IMG/VR virus record: IMGVR_UViG_3300025168_000658
Location: 1 to 24,019 of that record
Source of the DNA: a virus
DNA: 24,019 nucleotides
Strand: one strand, 5' to 3'
Position numbers and translations under genes: made by a program. This document shows, one piece after another, positions 19,856 through 24,019 of the stretch. The notes beneath the pieces were generated by a model that was not told the DNA's origin, made no database searches, and worked only from the letters and a program-made list of their open reading frames with translations. Position 1 is the stretch's first letter; every line of letters starts with the position of its first letter.

Positions 19856-21575
19856 AATAATATTCGACATTGAAGCTGATGGTTTAGACCCGACTGTAAT
19901 ACACTGTATTGTAGCTAAAGAGTTGGGTGGAGCAGTACACACTTTTGACAACATGCAAATCGAAGAAGGTATTAAATTCTTAGAGAATGCAGAAGTTCTT
20001 ATAGGTCATAACATTATAGGTTATGATATACCAGTAATACAAAAACTACAGGGTGCTAAAGTAACACACAAGTTAGAAGATACATTAGTTATGTCAAGAT
20101 TATTTAACCCTGTTCGTGAGAATGGACATAGCTTAAAGACTTGGGGGTGGCGTGTTGGTATGGCTAAACAAGACCAACCCGAAACCTTTGATGAGTATAC
20201 ACCTGCTATGTTAGACTACTGTGTTCAAGATGTAAAACTAAATGAGGTTGTATACAATTACTTACTCAAAGAAGGTAAGATGTTTAGTGAAGACTCAATC
20301 AATCTTGAGCACAGAGTTGCTAAGATAATGCGACAGCAAGAAAAGAATGGTTTCTTCTTTGATACTAAGAAAGCTATGGAGTTGCTTGCTGAATTAAAAG
20401 ACAAGCAGTTACGGGTTGAAGAAGAAGTTCACAACACATTCAAACCTAAGATGATAGATGACAAGCTAGTAACACCTTACATTAGAAAAGATGGTGAGTT
20501 ATCTAAACGTGGACTAACAGATGATGAGTACAACAACTGTATCAAGACACAGAATGTTAAACCTTTTATGAGACAGAAGTTAGTTGAGTTTAACTTAGGT
20601 AGTCGTAAACAAATAGGTGAGTACCTCATTGACTTTGGGTGGAAGCCTGAAAGATTTACTCCAACAGGTCAGCCCATTGTTGATGAGGGAACTCTCAAAA
20701 AGATTGAACACATACATGAAGCTAAATTAATTGCAGACTTTTTACTTTATCAAAAGCGTATAGCACAAGTTACATCTTGGATAGATGAACTCAAGGGTGA
20801 TAGAGTACATGGGTATGTAAATCCTAATGGTACAATCACATCTAGAATGACTCATCGTAGTCCTAACATGGCACAGATTCCAAACTCTAGTAGTCCTTAT
20901 GGACAAGAGTGTCGTTCTTGTTGGACAGTACCTGAAGGTTACAAGCTTGTAGGTATTGATGCTAGTGGATTAGAACTAAGAATGTTAGCACACTATATGA
21001 ATGACCAAGATTATATTGATGAGGTTACACATGGAGATATACATACTAGGAATCAAGAGTTAGCAGGACTTAAAACTCGTAACGAAAGTAAGACATTCAT
21101 CTATGCATATTTGTATGGGGCAGGTGATGCTAAGATAGGTTCTATATCTGGTGGTGGTGCAAAGCAAGGTAAGAAACTCAAGGCTACGTTTCTTAAAAAC
21201 TTACCATCACTTAAGATACTAAAGGACAGAGTACAGAAAGCATCTGAACGTGGGTTTTTGAAGGGACTTGACGGTAGAAAGATATATGTACGTAGTCAAC
21301 ATGCCGCACTAAATACTTTATTACAAGGTGGTGGTGCAATAGTTATGAAGAAAGCCATGACAATCCTACAAGAAAAGATGAGCCTCAATGCTCTTGATGC
21401 TAGGTTTGTAGCCAACATACATGATGAGTGGCAGATAGAAGTAAAAGAATCACAAGCCGAATGTGTTGGTGTGATGGGTGTTGAATCAATAGAAGAAGCA
21501 AGTAAATATTATAATATGCGTTGTCCTTTAACAGGAGAATACAATATAGGAGAGAACTGGTATGAAACCCACTAA
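19842..21575 (+). CDS. Family A DNA polymerase, T7 gp5-like
   Basis: 577 residues from the ATG at 19842, chosen because AGGAGG lies about 12 bases upstream and the exonuclease motif starts right away. The 3'-5' exonuclease has DIEADG (Asp9, Glu11), GHNIIGYDIPV and YCVQDVKLN. Polymerase motif A is GIDASGLELRMLAHY, motif B RNESKTFIYAYLYGAG, and motif C IHDEW. In motif B the residue matching E. coli Phe762 / T7 Tyr526 is Tyr. It is shorter than T7 gp5 (704): where T7 has its thioredoxin-binding loop, only about 50 residues of unrelated sequence separate VHNTF from FNLGSRKQI. Both activities look intact. It overlaps the next gene by 14 bases. Confidence 0.95.
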   Translation: MNSSKIIFDIEADGLDPTVIHCIVAKELGGAVHTFDNMQIEEGIKFLENAEVLIGHNIIGYDIPVIQKLQGAKVTHKLEDTLVMSRLFNPVRENGHSLKTWGWRVGMAKQDQPETFDEYTPAMLDYCVQDVKLNEVVYNYLLKEGKMFSEDSINLEHRVAKIMRQQEKNGFFFDTKKAMELLAELKDKQLRVEEEVHNTFKPKMIDDKLVTPYIRKDGELSKRGLTDDEYNNCIKTQNVKPFMRQKLVEFNLGSRKQIGEYLIDFGWKPERFTPTGQPIVDEGTLKKIEHIHEAKLIADFLLYQKRIAQVTSWIDELKGDRVHGYVNPNGTITSRMTHRSPNMAQIPNSSSPYGQECRSCWTVPEGYKLVGIDASGLELRMLAHYMNDQDYIDEVTHGDIHTRNQELAGLKTRNESKTFIYAYLYGAGDAKIGSISGGGAKQGKKLKATFLKNLPSLKILKDRVQKASERGFLKGLDGRKIYVRSQHAALNTLLQGGGAIVMKKAMTILQEKMSLNALDARFVANIHDEWQIEVKESQAECVGVMGVESIEEASKYYNMRCPLTGEYNIGENWYETH

Positions 21576-21984
21576 AGAAAACAGGAAGAAGTTTGATATA
21601 GATTTGGCTTATGGCACAGTCAGAGAAGAAAAGATAGCAGAGATGCTGACTGATAAAAAGATAGAAGTAAAGTCTGAGAAAGACATGTGGCAAAAGACAG
21701 GTAACATTTGTATTGAATATGAATCTTGGGGTAAGCCATCAGGTATCAAGGCTACCGAAGCGGATTACTGGTTCCATAATTTATGTGTAGGTGACAACGA
21801 GTTTTGTACCTTGGTGTTTAAAACAGATGTGCTTAGAACTATTGTAGATAAGCTTGATACGTTTAAGACTGTAGCAGGTGGAGACCACAAGGCTAGTAAA
21901 ATGTTCCTTGTTAATCTACAAAAATTATTCTCATCGGATGTTATAAAAGCATTCAAGGATTCAGAAAATGATAAAGAAAAATAA
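21562..21984 (+). CDS. Putative PD-(D/E)XK-type nuclease, 140 aa
   Basis: 140 residues. The first half has DIDLAYGTVREEKIAEML (Glu22/Glu23), then TDKKIEVKSEKD with Glu35-Val-Lys37 as a likely ExK centre, followed by KTGNICIEYESWGKPSGIKA and TEADYW. The order helix-Glu, strand-ExK, GN(I), IE(Y)E, SGI, ADYW fits small phage nucleases of the PD-(D/E)XK fold, such as resolvase-like proteins. The call comes from motif pattern only. The ATG overlaps the polymerase stop by 14 bases with GGAG upstream, and the end overlaps the exonuclease gene by 17 bases. A role in branched-DNA resolution or DNA degradation is inferred. Confidence 0.5.
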   Translation: MKPTKENRKKFDIDLAYGTVREEKIAEMLTDKKIEVKSEKDMWQKTGNICIEYESWGKPSGIKATEADYWFHNLCVGDNEFCTLVFKTDVLRTIVDKLDTFKTVAGGDHKASKMFLVNLQKLFSSDVIKAFKDSENDKEK

Positions 21985-22780
21985 ACAAACTATTGACAAA
22001 TCTACATTAGACAATTATAATAAATTCACGGCTGAGTCAGGTCATTGGTATGCACAAGATGGTGCACCCATGTATACCATCATCGGTGCTAACGGTAAGG
22101 AAAGAAACACTACACTTAGAGATGCTAAGAAACTAAACTTAGTTCCTTCTGTTACTACCATCATTGGTATGATAGCTAAACCTTCCCTTGAAAACTGGAA
22201 GATTAATCAGGCTTTAAACTCAGCACTTACTTTAGAACGTAACGAAGATGAATCGTTTGATTCTTTTGTCTATCGTTGTAAAGAAGACTCAAAGAAGATT
22301 GGAAAGCAAGCCGCCGAAAGGGGTACACAAATCCATGACTTGATTGAGAATGGTTTCTTAGGTACGTTCACCAGTGAACCTTATGAAGTTATCAAGAAAT
22401 ATCTTGATGAACATTTTCCTAATGAAGAGTGGATAGCTGAAGATTCTTTTTGTGCTGACATAGGGTATGGTGGTAAGATAGATTTATATTCTAAGTCTGG
22501 TATCTTTGTTGACTTTAAAACTAAAGATAACTTAGAAGGTAAAGACCCTGCTAAATTAGTATACGATGAACACGGTATGCAGTTGTCTGCTTATGCACAA
22601 GGATGTAACTACGATAATCCTCAGAGAGTTTCTATCTTTGTAGATAGGAAAGACACAAGTTTAATTGCGTGTCACAAGTGGGATGATGAGACACATGACA
22701 GACATCTCAACATGTTTAACTCTATACTACAGTACTGGAAGCTAGTTAAGAACTACGACTCCTCTCTTACTGATGCCTAG
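21968..22780 (+). CDS. RecB/Cas4-type exonuclease (PD-(D/E)XK)
   Basis: 270 residues. The motifs of RecB-family exonucleases appear in order: AAERGTQIHDLIEN (His123), GYGGKIDLY (Asp172), GIFVDFKTK (Asp182, Lys184) and HGMQLSAYAQG (Gln205, Tyr209). A conserved VPSVTTIIGMIAKPSLENWK stretch comes first (about 59-78), as in many phage exonucleases of this type. It would chew linear DNA in a metal-dependent way, taking the place of T7 gp6 in primer removal, recombination and host-DNA breakdown (inference). It overlaps both neighbours. A perfect promoter sequence lies within its first codons. Confidence 0.82.
   Translation: MIKKNKQTIDKSTLDNYNKFTAESGHWYAQDGAPMYTIIGANGKERNTTLRDAKKLNLVPSVTTIIGMIAKPSLENWKINQALNSALTLERNEDESFDSFVYRCKEDSKKIGKQAAERGTQIHDLIENGFLGTFTSEPYEVIKKYLDEHFPNEEWIAEDSFCADIGYGGKIDLYSKSGIFVDFKTKDNLEGKDPAKLVYDEHGMQLSAYAQGCNYDNPQRVSIFVDRKDTSLIACHKWDDETHDRHLNMFNSILQYWKLVKNYDSSLTDA
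21993..22021 (+). promoter_or_regulatory. Perfect-consensus sigma70 promoter inside the exonuclease gene
   Basis: TTGACA (21993-21998), a 17-base spacer and TATAAT (22016-22021): both hexamers and the spacing are consensus. It lies within codons 9-18 of the exonuclease gene. It could supply the genes that follow (endonuclease I, DUF3310, reductase). Confidence 0.6.
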
Positions 22781-23210
22781 AAGAGTACCGAGAAAACCTC
22801 GACCAAAAAAAGTCAATGTCCCAAAAGGATATGATAGTATCTGGGAAGCTACACTTCACGACACCATATTAAAAAAGTGGAAGCATCATTGGGATACAGT
22901 TGACTATATAATTAAACATAAATATGAGCCTGACTTTGTTAAGAAAATAAAAGGCAAGACAATTTTATTAGAAGCAAAGGGTAGGTTCTGGGATTTTGCA
23001 GAGTACAGTAAGTACATCCATGTAAGGGAGGCTTTACCAAAGGGTTACGAATTAGTATTCTTATTCCAAAAACCTTTTGCTCCAATGCCAGCCGCAAAGA
23101 AAAGAAAGGATGGAACTAAACGTACTCATGCTGAGTGGGCTGAGACTAATAACTTTAGATGGTACAACGAAGAAAGTTTACCTCACGAATGGAAAAATAA
23201 TGAACTATAA
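22773..23210 (+). CDS. Endonuclease I, T7 gp3-like (Holliday junction resolvase)
   Basis: 145 residues, near T7 gp3 (149). The active-site set is complete: SIWEATL (Glu25), KYEPDFV (Asp54), and ILLEAKGRF (Glu67, Lys69), matching T7 Glu20, Asp55, Glu65 and Lys67 in order and spacing. A basic N-terminus (MPRRVPRKPRPKK) precedes the domain-swapped core, and GYELVFLFQKP follows. It cuts branched DNA during packaging and helps degrade host DNA. The start overlaps the exonuclease stop by 8 bases without a ribosome site, so translation is coupled. The end overlaps the next gene by 11 bases. Confidence 0.9.
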   Translation: MPRRVPRKPRPKKVNVPKGYDSIWEATLHDTILKKWKHHWDTVDYIIKHKYEPDFVKKIKGKTILLEAKGRFWDFAEYSKYIHVREALPKGYELVFLFQKPFAPMPAAKKRKDGTKRTHAEWAETNNFRWYNEESLPHEWKNNEL

Positions 23211-23484
23211 ATTTGATGAAGATAAAATAATAAAAGATATAATACTCTATGTAAATCAAACATACGACCAACACTATGCCAACGGCAAGTATCAAGCTAC
23301 TGATATGATACTAGATGCAGGACACGGAGAAGGTTTTTGTATGGGTAACATCATGAAGTATGCAATGCGATACGGAAAAAAGAATGGTAAATCTAAAATG
23401 GACTTGCTTAAAATTATTCACTATGCTATAATAGCTTTATATGTACAAACAAACAATACTGATAAGGAATCAAATAATGGTTGA
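23200..23484 (+). CDS. DUF3310-like protein, 94 aa
   Basis: 94 residues from the ATG at 23200, which overlaps the endonuclease stop by 11 bases. The core HGEGFCMGNIMKYAMRYGKK then NGKSKMDLLKIIHYAIIALY is that of DUF3310 proteins (GN..KY..R...K....DL.K..HY...L), which are often found next to nucleotide-metabolism genes in phages; their function is not settled. The upstream ribosome site is weak (GGAAAA). It overlaps the reductase gene by 8 bases, which suggests joint expression with dNTP supply. Confidence 0.75.
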   Translation: MNYKFDEDKIIKDIILYVNQTYDQHYANGKYQATDMILDAGHGEGFCMGNIMKYAMRYGKKNGKSKMDLLKIIHYAIIALYVQTNNTDKESNNG

Positions 23485-24019
23485 AGATAAAATTGGAAAG
23501 AAACCTTATCTTGGAATTGAGATAGACTATGACAAAGAAAAAACATTTGATAAGTTTAGTCTTGACACTTTAAAAGATAGATATTTTTGGGAGAAAGAAA
23601 CACATGCACAAGAAGCATTCGCAAGAGCCTCCGTCTACGGAGCAACATACAAAGGGGAAACGGATTTTGAATTGGCTCAAAGACTTTATAGCTACTCTTC
23701 CTCTCGTTGGTTCATGTTCAGTACTCCTATACTTAGCAACGGGGGTACAAGCCGTGGGCTTCCTATCAGTTGTTTTCTCAATTATGTTCCTGACAGCAGG
23801 GGTGGTTTATCTGCTCACTATGATGAGAACGTATGGCTCGCAAGTAGTGGTGGAGGCATCGGTGGATATTGGGGCGATATTAGGAGCAACGGTATTTCAA
23901 CTTCTCATGGCTCTCGTTCTACTGGAAGCATTCCTTTCCTCCACGTTGTAGACTCACAGATGTTAGCCTTTAATCAAGGCACTACAAGACGAGGAAGTTA
24001 TGCCGCATACATGGACATC
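23477..24019 (+). CDS. Ribonucleotide reductase large subunit, N-terminal part (cut by window end)
   Basis: The first 181 residues are visible and the frame is open to the window end. FSTPILSNGGTSRGLPISCF (82-101) contains the conserved PxxxNxGT region and Cys99, the first of the redox-active cysteine pair at the substrate site. ASSGGGIGGYWGDIRSNG (122-139) and NQGTTRRGSYAAYMDI (166-181) match the next conserved blocks. The N-terminus is short, so there is no ATP-cone regulatory domain. Class I (needs a separate small subunit) and class II (B12-dependent) cannot be told apart without the C-terminal half. It reduces ribonucleotides to supply dNTPs. The ATG overlaps the DUF3310 gene by 8 bases. 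Confidence 0.9.
   Translation, partial: MVEDKIGKKPYLGIEIDYDKEKTFDKFSLDTLKDRYFWEKETHAQEAFARASVYGATYKGETDFELAQRLYSYSSSRWFMFSTPILSNGGTSRGLPISCFLNYVPDSRGGLSAHYDENVWLASSGGGIGGYWGDIRSNGISTSHGSRSTGSIPFLHVVDSQMLAFNQGTTRRGSYAAYMDI

Noticed and set aside
23604-23951. A 115-codon hydrophobic frame that looks like a membrane protein
   Set aside because: It is a shifted reading of the reductase gene, which has the conserved motifs and stays open to the window end.

Overview
The window looks like part of the genome of a lytic, tailed double-stranded DNA phage (Caudoviricetes). It is AT-rich, densely packed, and its proteins resemble those of marine podovirus-type phages. The case rests on two modules. One is a leftward virion and packaging module: small and large terminase, a P22-type long portal, scaffold, capsid and tail-adaptor genes. 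The other is a rightward T7-type replication module: gp2.5-like SSB, gp4-like primase-helicase, family A DNA polymerase, gp3-like endonuclease I, a RecB-type exonuclease and a ribonucleotide reductase. No phage RNA polymerase, integrase, tRNA or lysis gene is visible. The host cannot be read from the sequence.

Layout. Positions 1-11321 (minus strand) are late genes. Read leftward from the centre they are terS, a run of tiny very basic proteins, a small HTH-like protein, terL, portal, a 185-residue acidic protein, scaffold, major capsid protein, an intrinsic terminator, two more tiny basic proteins, a head-tail adaptor-like protein, a tail-hub-like protein, and a tail protein cut by the window edge. 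Positions 11322-12243 are a roughly 0.9 kb non-coding divergence zone. It holds two back-to-back consensus sigma70 promoters whose -35 boxes form a palindrome, an upstream leftward promoter, and several strong dyads. The largest dyad has a 23-bp perfect core and sits just before the first rightward gene.

Positions 12244-17327 (plus strand) hold about fifteen small early genes, mostly of unknown function; recognisable are a Gp88-like protein and a DUF3846-like protein. The first two form a separate unit closed by a strong terminator. A 448-bp gap follows, with 30-31 bp-spaced repeats next to a very AT-rich stretch (candidate replication origin) and a promoter. Positions 17475-24019 hold the replication and nucleotide-metabolism module, with most genes overlapping end to start.

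How it works together (inference). Host sigma70 RNA polymerase would read both directions from the centre, and rightward transcription is re-initiated from further TTGACA-N17 promoters that share the 10-mer ATGCTTGACA. Hairpin terminators or attenuators before the SSB and primase genes would set the level of replisome expression. The three nuclease genes and the reductase fit host-DNA degradation and recycling into dNTPs. The leftward unit builds and fills the capsid. Its terminator after the capsid gene parallels the position of T-phi in T7.
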